A stretch of 64,000 nucleotides of DNA from Mycteria americana (lineage: Eukaryota; Chordata; Aves; Ciconiiformes; Ciconiidae), in contig NC_134365.1 of NCBI RefSeq assembly GCF_035582795.1, positions 221,047,887-221,111,886 of the forward strand, written 5' to 3'. This document shows positions 36,025 through 45,519 of the stretch, one piece after another; the first letter of the stretch is position 1; the number at the start of each line of letters is the position of its first letter. The notes under the pieces were generated by a model. The model was not told the origin of the DNA. It did no database searches and was given only the letters and a program-made list of their open reading frames with translations. The translations under genes were made by a program, and so were the position numbers.

Positions 36025-37098
36025 TGACAGCTTATTCACTCTTCGCTGGGTAAAGAACTGGCTGGATGGCCAGGCCCAAAGAGTGGTGGGGAATGGAGTT
36101 TACTCCGGTTGGCGGCCGGTCACAAGCGGTGTTCCCCAGGGCTCTGTGTTGGGGCCAGTTCTGTTTAACATCTTTATCAATGATCTGGACGAAGGGATCG
36201 AGTGCACCCTCAGTAAGTTTGCAGATGACACCAAGCTGTGCGGGAGTGTTGATCTGCTGGAGGGCAGGAAGGCTCTGCAGAGGGACCTGAACAGGCTGGA
36301 TCCATGGGCCGAGGTCAATTGTATGAGGTTCAACAAGGCCAAGTGCAAGGTCCTGCACTTGGGCCACAGCAACCCCATGCAACGCTACAGGCTTGGGGAA
36401 GAGTGGCTGGAAAGCTGCCAGGCAGAGAAGGACCTGGGGGTGTTGGTCGACAGCCGCCTGAATATGAGCCAGCAGTGTGCCCAGGTGGCCAAGAAAGCCA
36501 ATGGCATCCTGGCTTGTATCAAAAATAGCGTGGCCAGCAGGACTAGGGCAGTGATCGTCCCCCTGTACTCGGCACTGGTGAGGCCACACCTCAAATGCTG
36601 TGTTCAGTTTTGGGCCCCTCACTCCAAGAGAGACATTGAGGGGCTGGAGCGTGTCCAGAGAAGGGCAACGGAGCTGGGGAAGGGTCTGGAGCACAAGGCT
36701 GATGGGGAGCGGCTGAGGGAGCTGGGGTTGTTCAGCCTGGAGAAAAGGAGGCTGAGGGGAGACCTCATCGCTCTCAACTACCTGAAAGGAGGCTGGGGTC
36801 GGTCTCTTCTCCCAAGTAACAAGTGATAGGACGAGAGGAAATGGCCTCAAGTTGCGCCAGGGGAGGTTTAGACTGGATATTAGGAAATTTTACTTCACTG
36901 AAAGGGTTGTCCAGCATTGGAAGAGGCTGCCCAGGGAAGTGGTGGAGTCGCCATCCCTGGAGGTATTTAAAGGACATTTGGATGAGGTGCTTAGGGACAT
37001 GGTGTAGTGGTGGGCTTGGCAGTGTTAGGTTTACGGTTGGACTCGATGATCTTAAAGGTCTTTTCCAACCTATACGATTCTGTGATTCTGTGATTCTT
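36025..37098 (+). mobile_element. CR1 LINE, 5'-truncated, with partly intact ORF2
   Basis: An open frame covering 36,020-36,823 encodes the C-terminal half of CR1 reverse transcriptase. It includes the [20 protein letters not shown] block (about 36,125-36,185), the catalytic FADD at 36,218-36,229, the KCKVLHLG block, and the [20 protein letters not shown] block. The frame closes after SLLPSNK, where the usual reading breaks. The 3' untranslated region follows, with TTGGACTCGATGATCTTAAA and then TTCCAACCT. It ends in tandem ATTCTGTG units at 37,076-37,098, the classic CR1 terminus. The 5' end is truncated as usual for CR1. This is by far the least decayed copy in the window. The 3' sequence form is typical of neoavian genomes. 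Confidence 0.95.
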
Positions 37099-39700
37099 GC
37101 TGTAACAACCCCCCCCGGGTGAGACACGGACAGAGCCCAGCTGGAGGAGAAACAAACTGGAAGTTTCAAAGTCCGTCTCTTTTACCGAGCAGCACCCGAT
37201 TGCTATGAAAACGAGGGGAAATCCGTGATTTGGCTCCTCTGGGCGAGGGACCGAGGCTGTTTCCATGTAACATCCTCTCTCTTCTTCCACCTGCGCAGCT
37301 TTGAAGGCTGGAGATAACCTCCTGGCTCCTCAGGTCACCGTTTCTACCCAGTATGACCCAAATTTATACCATCTAACAAAAAAAAAACCCCACACCACCC
37401 ATTTTGCAAAAAAATAAATAAACCAAGCCCCCCAAATCCCGCGCCAGCCTTGCTTTCTTCCCCAGAGGAAAGCAGAGCGATTCGGCGACATTTTAATGGT
37501 CCCACACTCGGTTTGCAGTCCCCGCCGCCTGCCATTTCAGCCCATCCATCGCAAACACGTGGGCTGCGTTGATGTTTGCTCCCCGGGTGGGTTTATTTCT
37601 GCTCTCTTTTTTTGTTGTTGTTGGTGGTGTTTCCCTCCTCTCCTTCTTGGAATAAACTTGATGTCTTATCTGCTAGCCAACCGGGGGCTGCAGCCAAGCA
37701 GAACCCATTAGTACAGCGCTATAGATTTTTCAACCCCATGAAAATCTGCTGCCATTTTAAATAGAGCATCTATTTATTTCACTCAGCGGCGTGTCCTTTT
37801 GCTGTCAAGGAGACAAATTATTCCGGTCCTGTGGCAGAGCTCACAATAACGTGGCGGAAAAGCTTTGAGAACAATTTATACCAAACTCTGGCATATGTCT
37901 ACCTACAGAAGGGCAGCCCGATACCGGCGGATAGCCCAGAGTAAATTCAATTTTCAACCCAAATCCCTTCCTAAGGGAACTTTTTAATTAATTCATTGCA
38001 GAACAAAGTATCTGGCCCAACCCTTAATTTTCCAAATGTAGGTCTCTGAAATATTTAGTGTGACCAGGATGTTTTGCAGCCCGATAACCAGCGTGGAGGG
38101 ATGCGTGGGGCTGCGTGCGTGTGTGCCCCGGCCGATGAGGGTGGTTGCAATTTAACTCCTTTGTAATCAACCTGCATGCTGCTGGATTAATTTAAATTCC
38201 TTCTGCTGTTTGCCACAGTAAAGCCAGCGCTGGAGGGAGGGGAGGGGAAAGGGCTTTACCCTGAAAAGCCTGCTAGAATAGACAAGGATTTTTTTGCGTT
38301 AAGGGCTGCCAGATGCTTAATAAACATCTTTATTATCAGCCCAGCCTTGACTATAAATAACCTGACTTGTATTTTAAGCTGCGTAATGCCAGCCAGCCAC
38401 CGGGGATTGCACTCCCTAAGTTGTCTCGGGCCCGACTGTTTCCAGCACATGAGCGGAGTCGTAGGAAATGTGCTATTTCCTTCCCCGGGTGGCAAAAAAG
38501 GCTTTGGGAGAGGCTCTGGGCTCCCACCGCAGGCTCGTCTCGATAGAAATGCGTCCCTGCCCACGCGCAAATCCTGCCTGCTGCGGGGAACGCCTGCGCG
38601 TTTGCCTGGGCATGCCCTACGTGCGTGTATGGAGAGAGATGTATAAAAACCACATAGCTATCCCTTGCTGGCCCTTATTTTGTGGCAGAAGGGGAGTGAG
38701 TAAGAGGGGTTGGGTGATTCTTGGCTCTTGATCTCCTCAAATAATTCAATTTCCCATTTTCCCCGCTGTTCTCCAGTCCATGATTTCTAAATCTGCCTGG
38801 CAGAAGCCGGAGACCAAGGACCGTGTCTCTGCCGGCTGCCGGCCGGGCACAGGGATGCATCCCAGGCTCTCCTCCGCTCCTAACCTCCGTTCGTTTTTTG
38901 CTCCCAACAGGTTTGCAAAGCCTCGGCCGTCTCAAGCGGGGCGAAGGGTCCCGGTAATGCACAACGATGACTCCAGAAGCTTTTCCAACCCTGCAGCTTT
39001 TGAGCCCGGCTCTCTCCAGAGTCGACGATAGTTTTGCTCTTAACTCCAGCAGGAGCCGGGTCAGACCTTGATTTTAACCCAGAGGCTAAGTCATCCCATG
39101 CAGAAATTCAATTCAGCCGAGCATTTAGGTGCTTAAAATTTGGGTTGTTCCTGATTTACGCTCCTGACAGCGGTGTGCCCCTGGCGCTCACTCCAGCGAG
39201 ATCCCATTGTGGTATTAAACGCCTCCTCGGACTCATTCCCAGCACCGGAGGAGGGTCCCGCATCCCCCAAGCGTCTCATCTCCCTGTTCCCAGCTCCGGT
39301 CCCATCTCTGTGTGGGGCAGGAGACCCCCGGGCATCCCCTCGCTTCCCTGGGCACGGCTTTGGGCCTCCCGTTTGGGGCTGAGCCCTCCCAAGGACACCC
39401 ACGCCGCTGCCACCAGCGTGTGGGGTATTTACGGCCCCCGTAGTCCCGCTCCGGACCCCCTCCATTGCCCAGCTTCTCCCGACCGCCTCCATCTCCGGAG
39501 AAAAAGGGGAGCTCTGGGGAGAAAGCGGGGCTTGGGGGTGCCGGCCCCCGACTCCTCGGTGGGTCAGGGCTGCATCAACCACGGGCATCACCGCTGGCAC
39601 CAGCCCGGCAGCATCTCGGCCGCGCCGGCACCGGGCATCTGGGGTTTTTTGGGGGATAAATGACTAAAAAGCGACATTTTCCCTCTGGCCGGTACCTCAG
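37099..39700. other. Intergenic region with a conserved-looking AT-rich stretch
   Basis: No exon is recognised. From about 37,580 to 38,370 the DNA becomes AT-rich amid GC-rich flanks. It holds ordered motif-like blocks such as TTTTTAATTAATTCATT and GAAATATTTAGTGTGACC, and a MEF2-type CTATAAATAA at 38,351-38,360. That makes it a candidate enhancer upstream of PLEKHB1. Around 38,960-39,660 it becomes GC-rich again as the PLEKHB1 promoter approaches. Confidence 0.4.
38351..38360. promoter_or_regulatory. MEF2-type site
   Basis: CTATAAATAA fits the MEF2 consensus YTAWWWWTAR exactly. It lies about 1.4 kb upstream of the PLEKHB1 promoter in an AT-rich island. A ten-base match alone is weak evidence for binding. 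Confidence 0.35.
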
Positions 39701-39855
39701 GATGCTTCTGCCCAGCCCAGCCCGCCGCTGCCGGTACCGGACTACAGCTCCCGGCGGGCCGTGCGGGCGGGCAGGGCCGGGCAGGGCCGGCAGCGGGAGC
39801 GGGAGCGGAGCGCAGCGCTGCCCGCAGCAGGGACCCGCCGCGCCGGCTCCTCCCG
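39700..39855 (+). promoter_or_regulatory. PLEKHB1: PLEKHB1 promoter and non-coding exon 1
   Basis: This GC- and CpG-rich block contains a plus-oriented ACTACAGCTCCCGGCGGGC motif (39,741-39,759), direct GGGCAGGGCC repeats and GGGAGC repeats. It ends at a good splice donor (TCCCG followed by GTGAGG; last exon base 39,855). The coding exon's acceptor at 41,097/41,098 implies an upstream non-coding exon, and this is the best candidate. The transcription start is not defined by a TATA box. A start somewhere in 39,750-39,790 is my guess. Confidence 0.6.
39741..39759 (+). promoter_or_regulatory. ACTACA-TCCC motif at PLEKHB1 promoter
   Basis: ACTACAGCTCCCGGCGGGC is the same ZNF143/THAP11-type motif as in the CpG island 5.2 kb to the left. 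It differs from the extended consensus only toward its 3' end. Confidence 0.7.
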
Positions 39856-39914
39856 GTGAGGGATGTGGGGGAGCTCCGGGATGGGGGGAGGAGAGGGGAG
39901 ACCGGGGGGCTGCG

Positions 39915-40475
39915 ACCACCGGGGGATGGGGGTACTGGGGATGGGGGGGGTACCAGGGGATGGAGGATACCAGGGGATGGGGATACTGGGGATGGGGGTA
40001 CGAGGGGATGGGCATAACAGGGTATGGGGGGTACCAGGCATGGGGGTACCGGGGATGGGGGTACCTGGGGATGGGGGAGGTACCAGGCGATGGGAGTACT
40101 GGGGATGGGGGGGTATCAGGGGATGGGGGTACTGGGGGAATGAAGGTATCAGGGGGTACCAGTACCAGAGGGATGTAGAAAGGGGGTGCCCCAAAACGTG
40201 GGTACAGGTGGGGGAAAAAGATGCCCGGGGATGTGGGACGAGGGCAGCAAGATACGGGTGCCAGGGGGCTGCGAATACAGAGGGATGAGGGTGCCACAGG
40301 GATGGGGGTACTGAGGGATGGGGCTACCAGGGGATGGGGGTACAGGAAGGCGAGGGTGCCAGGGGATGTAGGTGATTTCTGGGGGACGCGGGTGCCAGGG
40401 GGATGTGGATACCCCAAGATTCGGGCACTGGGTAACGCAGGTACTGAAGCACAGAGGTACTGGGTGGGGGTCTGT
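39915..40475. repeat. G-rich minisatellite (GGGGATGGGGGTACC-like unit)
   Basis: Roughly 15-20 base units of the type GGGGATGGGGGTACCA repeat through PLEKHB1 intron 1. They are dense at 39,915-40,165 and looser, with longer units, to about 40,475. The strand is strongly G-rich on the coding side. The repeat makes several unrelated frames open on both strands, which explains the apparent ORFs of 130-300 codons there. Such arrays are usually length-polymorphic. Confidence 0.9.
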
Positions 40476-41120
40476 GCCTCGCCGTACCCCCCCAAACCAG
40501 GAGGGGACCCAGCCGGGCAGTCCTGGAGGCCGTTCTGGGGTGTTGAGCACCCATCATCAGGGCACTGGGCTCCCTGGCTGATCAGTAGAGGGGGGAACTG
40601 TGGCTGGGGAACCGCTCCTGCCTGGCCCTGGGGTGTTGGCTCTGCTCGGGGACCAGGGGAGCGATGACTTCATGGCCTTATTAAGGACTAATTTCCATCC
40701 AGGCAGGGAAAAACAAACGAGCATGGCTGTCATTTGCCGTGGAAAGTTACCGGGGCCGTGAGGAGTTACTGCCTCTCTTCATACATGGCCCGGATCTCTC
40801 CACTTACCTCCACGGGATGATAATCCCTAAATCCCAATGAGATTAAAGGCAGAAGGAAAGGTGGCTGGAGTTCCTCCTCCCTGCCTTCGCCATGTTTCCC
40901 AGATGACAAAATCCCATGTCTGTCTAACCCCGATTAACCCGTGCGCTCAGCTGATCCCCCCAAAAAACCAGGAGCAACGAGGGTGAATCTCCATCCCGCT
41001 TCGCTCCTGGAGCCAGGGGGAGGTGAGAACCAGGGGAAAAGCCGCAGGTGAAGCGGGAGCCGCTATTTTAACCCTGTTATTTTTCCTGTGCCAGCAGGTC
41101 CGGAAAATCCTCCTGCAGCC

Positions 41121-41157
41121 ATGGCGCTGGTGAAGAGCGGGTGGCTTTGGCGGCAGA
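41121..41157 (+). CDS. PLEKHB1: PLEKHB1 coding exon 1
   Basis: Encodes MALVKSGWLWRQ plus the first base of a split Ser codon. The donor GTAAGT follows at 41,158. Confidence 0.93.
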
Positions 41158-44100
41158 GTAAGTACAACCCTTGAGCTTTTCAGGTTGGGAGCCCCCCCCA
41201 AAAAAAACCCAGAGAGGTTTTGGCTACAGGATGCTGGGAGGAGACAGGGGGCGGGGGGGGACCATCCCTGACCCAGGCGGTTAATCCATGGCAGCGAGGA
41301 AATCACGGCTCAGCCGCTCGTGGATTTACGTAAGAGGAGAGAGGGGCCGTCTGCCATGAAAACAGACGTTGCAGCTTCACGTCCGGGGCTGGATCCGGTC
41401 CCGCACGCATAGCAGGGCAGCACTGAGATGCCCTGATGGCGTTTTTGGCAGCCCTTTTTAATTTAAAACCACCTGGTCACACTGCCCCAGATGCTCCCGC
41501 CAGGCACAGGTGCCCTGCCGGATGCAGCGGCTCTTGCAGGGGGTGGTGGGATCCAGCTGCAACATGGGGGGACGGCGTTGGGTCTCATGAGCGCGCCGGC
41601 CGTATCCCACCGGGTTCCCTGGGGTCCTTCACCTCCTCCCCATCCCGTCAGGCTCCATCCTGCGCCGCTGGAAGAGAAACTGGTTCGTCCTCTACCTGGA
41701 CGGCAGCTTGGTTTACTACCACGACGAGACGCAGCGCGACATGGACGGCCGGATCCACGTCAAATACAGCTGCCGGGATGTGAGGACCGGCCGCGAGTGC
41801 AGAGGTGAGCAAAGCCCCACATCCCCAAGCCGCACATCCCCAACCCCATCCCGGGCTCCTGTGGGGCTGCATCCCTTTTAATTGATACTCTGCAGGTCTG
41901 AAACGTGCTCGTGCACATCTCAAATACCCCCCAAAAATTCCAGGCGGCCTAATTCACCCCTTTTTAGCTCCCAGCCAGCGCTGGACTGTCCCCCATGAGA
42001 TGCACGTTGCATCTTCTCTTCTGTTGCTTTTCCACGGGGAAGGAAGAAGAAACTCTCCTCCTGGTTTGTGCTTGTTCAAAACACGATCCCACGGCCCTGA
42101 CTCATCCCTCGCCGTCTCGCACAAACAAGGAGAACAAAGCAGCAGCTCGGCTCAGCCCCGGCAGCCCACGGCCGCCGCACAAAGCGCCTTTCTTGGGCTG
42201 CGAGCGACGGTGGCGAAGCCGGGATGCCGCGGTGGGAGCACAATCCCAAAGGCTTATCCTCACCGGAGGGTCCCGCCAAGCTTTGAGCTGGGGGAAGGGG
42301 CAGGCAGAAATGAGCCTCGTGGATTTAAGACTTCGGTCTTGCTCATGATCCAACCCCAGTGGCGAGGGTCTCGCGCTCTGACAAAATTTGGGTGCCTGCT
42401 GGAATCTGGCAAATTCAAAGCAAAGGCAGCTCGGCCGAGATTTTTGGCAATTTTCTGTCCTTCCATTCTCTTTCTGCCGCGGGGGTGGAAGTTTCTGCTC
42501 GCCCACTCTTTGCTCGTGTTGGCTTTTAACCTTTGAGATCCCGACCGTATCTTGCAAGTGGAGACGGAGCCAAAATTAAACCTGAATTGCGAGCATGGCC
42601 TCCTAGCAGTTTTTTTAATGGTTGCAGCACACGGGGCTGCTCACACCCAGGGTAATTTGGAGCCGGAGCCTCTCCCAAGCCTCCGTGGGCGGATGGGGAG
42701 GGTCTCTGGGGCATCTCTTTCGCTGAGGCCGGATCCTGCCCCTTCCGTTTCCAGACGTGCAACCGCCCGAGGGGAAAAGCCGCGACTGCCTGCTGACCGT
42801 CGTGCTGCGGGACGGCTCCAAGACGACGCTGTGCGCCGAGAGCGAGGACGATGCCGTGTAAGCTGAAATCCCGCCGCGGTGGCACTGAAATCCCCTCGGC
42901 GGCTTTTTCATCTGAATTATCCGAGCCTGGAAAGAGCCTCGGCCACACCAGAGCCCCGTCCCGCTGCCACCCGTGGCTAAAACCCCCCACACCCCTTGTT
43001 TTCTCAAACACCCGCGTTCGCTCGCAGGGTGTTTTGGTTTTCCCACTGAATAATTTGGAGCCAAAAGCAGCTATTTTTAAGCAGTCGGTCTCCTGCGGGG
43101 CGGGTTTCCCTCCTGGATGAGAAATCACCTCTTGGCCCGACTGAGGATCACTGGGGAAGGGTTTTCATCGGTATTTGGCGATAAAGAGTGTGAAAGTGAA
43201 GTCCTTATTGGCTTAAGGCCCTGCCCAGCAGGAGGAAACACCCACTTTTAGCACTGTTCCCCTTCTATTTATTGCTATAAAAATTAAGAATTTTATTTTT
43301 ATAAAAATTGAAATTTTTTAATACAAATTTTAAAAATTTATTAAAAAAAAAAGTGGGAAACCTTCAGCTGAGCTCAGATGGAGGGAGATGTTCAGCCATG
43401 GCCAAGCTGAGCTCGATCTACTGAGCTTGACCCCAGCTGAATGGAAATTCATCCATTACCCACTTTTCCCCCCAATTTAAAAGCCATTTTCCTTTTTAAG
43501 GAAAATTTTCCAATTTAAATGCCCTTGTTTGCCATTTCCCAACTTAAATGTCCTTGTTTTAGCCAGGGCTGTTCCCAGGGAGCGGGTTTAGCCCTGTGCC
43601 CGTCCTCGTGGCATCGGGTACCTCCCAGCACCATCCCATCCCCACCTAATTAGCCCAGCGCTGGCTAATAGGGAATTAAAGATTAGCGCTGGCCCCGCGG
43701 TCACATCCAGGTCGCTGGGAGGGGGATGCGCGTGTCCCCACGGGGACAATTCCCACCGCCCCCCCCCCGGCACACCCCAAAACTGGGTCCCTCTTGTTTT
43801 GTTCGCAGCGCTTGGAAGGTGGCCGTGCTGGAGGCTAAATCCACCCCGGTGAGGCTTCATCCCCCAAAACAGGGGCACCGTCCCGGCCCGGCGTGAGGGG
43901 AGGTTACACCAACCCCAGGCCCCCCCCGAGGGGTGATGCTGAGGTCGGGGTGGCCCCCCGAGCTCCTGCGCCCGTCGGGCAGCCTCGGGGCATGGGGAGT
44001 AAAGCCCCTGGAGGCAGACGGGGAAGAAGGTGGAAGAGGAGTGGTAGCCATAGAGCAGCCTGCTCCGGAGGCCACCAACAGAAGACGACGGAGCCGAGGG

Positions 44101-45262
44101 TGACCCTGTTCAGCGGTCTGGGGTGACAGGGGCAGAGTTACAGGGACAGGGGAAGGGAGAATGGGGACACTTAAGAGGAATGCGGGCAGGAGTGAAGGGG
44201 AACGGGGCAGAATTTAAGGGGAATGGGACGTGGTTAAGGTGATGGGGAACACGGTTACGGTGACAGAGACCAAGTTAAGGGGAACGGGGGCAGAGTTAAG
44301 GTGACGGGGGACACAGTTCAGGTGACCTGAGCACAGGTAGGTGATTCGGGTGCTTGCGCAAAGGCTGCCCCTGGCATTTCGGGCACTCTGGGCCCCCTTT
44401 CAGCAGCGCAGGGGAACCCAAGCGATACAGCCCCCAGGGGAAACTGAGGCACGGCACCGGCACAGCCACACCGGCTGGGCTGTGGCTCCGCCGTGTCCCA
44501 TGCGGACCCAGTCTGGACCCCAGCCTCACGCCACGCTCCCACCGCTCCCAGGTGCACGTCTACGACCCCTACGACGATGACTACTACCAGACGGTGCCCC
44601 TCGACTCCCACCAGACCGCCTACATCAGCTCCGGCCACTACGGCCACCAGTACAGAGGTGGGTGGCCCCACCCAGCGGCACAGGGTCGTTGGCCGGATTC
44701 TGATTCACCCCATCCCTCCCCAGTGTTTGTTTGACACTTCGCCTTATTACCAGCCGAGGGATGCTTCATTTGGCTGGGGGGTCGCGGCTCCCCACTCGGC
44801 ACACGGATCCCCCGAGCGATGGTTTTGCAGTTTGGGGATCGATGCCCAGCTCCAGGGGCCGATGGGCTGAGACCTGGCAAACTCGGTGCAGCACGGCACG
44901 TTCAGGGTGGGGGCTGTTTGCTGCCATGCATCGGGGTGGGGATGCCGGAGCCGTGGCTACACAGGGGACACGGGTGACAGCCAAAAAGGGGGGGCCCCCT
45001 CCATCCCACTCCAGTGGCACCCCTTGGTGGCACCTCCGGGCCCCTCCGTTGGCATCGGGGGGGGTGCCAGGAGGACGGCATCCCCCCGCCAGCCCCCCCA
45101 GCTCACCCCCCTTTTTGCCTTGCAGCTCCCGGGGTGACCCACGTCATCGTGCGCGAGGATCCCTACCGGGTCTCCGGTGACCAGATGGCCTTGGGGCTGC
45201 TGGCGGGGGCCGCCACCGGCGCTGCCCTGGGCTCCTTCATGTGGATGCCGTGCTGGTTTTAG
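41121..45262 (+). CDS. PLEKHB1: PLEKHB1 (evectin-1), PH-domain tail-anchored protein, 191 aa, six coding exons
   Basis: Pleckstrin-homology-domain protein B1, known from retina and brain as evectin-1/PHR1. It is a small membrane-anchored protein thought to act in post-Golgi membrane traffic. Joining the six exons (576 bp with the stop) gives 191 residues. The PH domain spans about residues 3-107, starting SGWLWRQSSILRRWKRNW and including the helix with the invariant Trp (W100 in DAVAWK). K20 lies at the position that binds phosphatidylserine in the paralogue evectin-2. Residues 112-146 form a Tyr/Asp/His-rich linker. A conserved GVTHVIVREDP block follows. The C-terminal hydrophobic, glycine-zipper-like anchor (residues 167-191) ends in PCWF. 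The ending and the RAB6A neighbour separate it from PLEKHB2. The linker joins STP directly to VHVYDPY, so the extra exon used in longer mammalian isoforms is not included. The start has a good context (GCAGCCATGG). Confidence 0.95.
41652..41804 (+). CDS. PLEKHB1: PLEKHB1 coding exon 2
   Basis: The acceptor CATCCCGTCAG precedes it. The exon starts by completing the Ser codon, then encodes SILRRWKRNWF through TGREC, the basic strands and loops of the PH domain. The donor is GTGAGC. Length is 153 bp. Confidence 0.95.
42755..42857 (+). CDS. PLEKHB1: PLEKHB1 coding exon 3
   Basis: The acceptor CCGTTTCCAG precedes it. The exon encodes DVQPPEGKSRDCLLTVVLRD through ESEDDA plus two bases of the next Val codon. 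The donor GTAAGC follows. Length is 103 bp. Confidence 0.95.
43265..43353. repeat. AT-only patch with overlapping inverted repeats in PLEKHB1 intron 3
   Basis: About 90 bases are almost entirely A and T inside a GC-rich intron, with self-complementary stretches such as AAAAATTAAGAATTTT and AAATTTTAAAAATTT. It is seen directly. It could form cruciforms or hairpins, or be a relic of a mobile element tail. The origin is not identifiable. Confidence 0.7.
43809..43848 (+). CDS. PLEKHB1: PLEKHB1 coding exon 4 (40 bp microexon-like)
   Basis: The acceptor TTGTTCGCAG precedes it. The exon completes Val and encodes AWKVAVLEAKSTP, the last PH helix with the invariant Trp. The donor GTGAGG follows. At 40 bp it is short for a vertebrate exon. 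The reading frame across both junctions is exact. Confidence 0.93.
44110..44335. repeat. Degenerate minisatellite in PLEKHB1 intron 4
   Basis: Loosely repeated units of the type GTTAAGGTGACGGGGACAGA / ACGGGGGCAGAGTTAAGGTG recur about ten times with much variation. The plus strand is purine-rich. The array lies about 220 bases upstream of coding exon 5. Confidence 0.65.
44552..44657 (+). CDS. PLEKHB1: PLEKHB1 coding exon 5
   Basis: The acceptor CCGCTCCCAG precedes it. The exon encodes VHVYDPYDDDYYQTVPLDSH through HQYR plus one base of the next Ala codon. This is the Tyr-rich linker between the PH domain and the membrane anchor. The donor is GTGGGT. Confidence 0.93.
45126..45262 (+). CDS. PLEKHB1: PLEKHB1 coding exon 6 with stop
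   Basis: The acceptor TTTTGCCTTGCAG precedes it. The exon encodes APGVTHVIVREDPYRVSGDQ, then the hydrophobic anchor ending MPCWF and the TAG stop at 45,260-45,262. Confidence 0.95.
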
Positions 45263-45489
45263 CAGCCCCGCGCTCTCCTCCCGCAGGATGCGGCCCCCCC
45301 AGGCTGGGTCGCAGCCCCCCGACACGGCCCCCTTTGCCTCCCCAGCCCAGTTTAACTCACCCCTGGCTTGGTACCCGCCATGAGCCGCCCTTGGCCTCCC
45401 AAAACCAGCCTGCTCGGCACCCTACACCCTGGGGACAGAGGTCCAGCCCCAAACCCATCCCCTATCCTCCTCCCAGCCCCAGCTTTTGC

Positions 45490-45495
45490 ATTAAA
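45490..45495 (+). terminator. PLEKHB1: PLEKHB1 poly(A) signal (ATTAAA)
   Basis: ATTAAA lies 227 bases after the stop codon. It is followed by TAACC and a short T/G-containing segment, so cleavage is expected near 45,505-45,515. No AATAAA lies closer to the stop. Confidence 0.65.
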
Positions 45496-45519
45496 TAACC
45501 CCCACGTGCTTCAGAGCCC

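Larger units (their letters stand above)
41098..45510 (+). other. PLEKHB1: PLEKHB1 transcription unit from the coding exon 1 acceptor to the poly(A) site
   Basis: The acceptor TTTTTCCTGTGCCAGCAG ends at 41,097. A short 5' untranslated segment follows, then the ATG at 41,121. The six coding exons are 41,121-41,157, 41,652-41,804, 42,755-42,857, 43,809-43,848, 44,552-44,657 and 45,126-45,262. All introns are GT-AG. The 3' untranslated region is short, with ATTAAA at 45,490-45,495. With the non-coding exon near 39.8 kb the gene spans about 5.8 kb, which is compact. Confidence 0.85.

Noticed and set aside
36032-36850. 272-codon frame on the minus strand
   Set aside because: It is antisense to the CR1 reverse transcriptase frame. 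The sense frame carries the recognisable motifs.
39575-40495. Long frames on both strands (up to 306 codons) with repeated GDGGTRGWGYWG or PGTPIPSTPIP-like peptides
   Set aside because: They are the translation of the G-rich minisatellite in PLEKHB1 intron 1. Several frames on both strands are open at once, as expected of a repeat without stop triplets.
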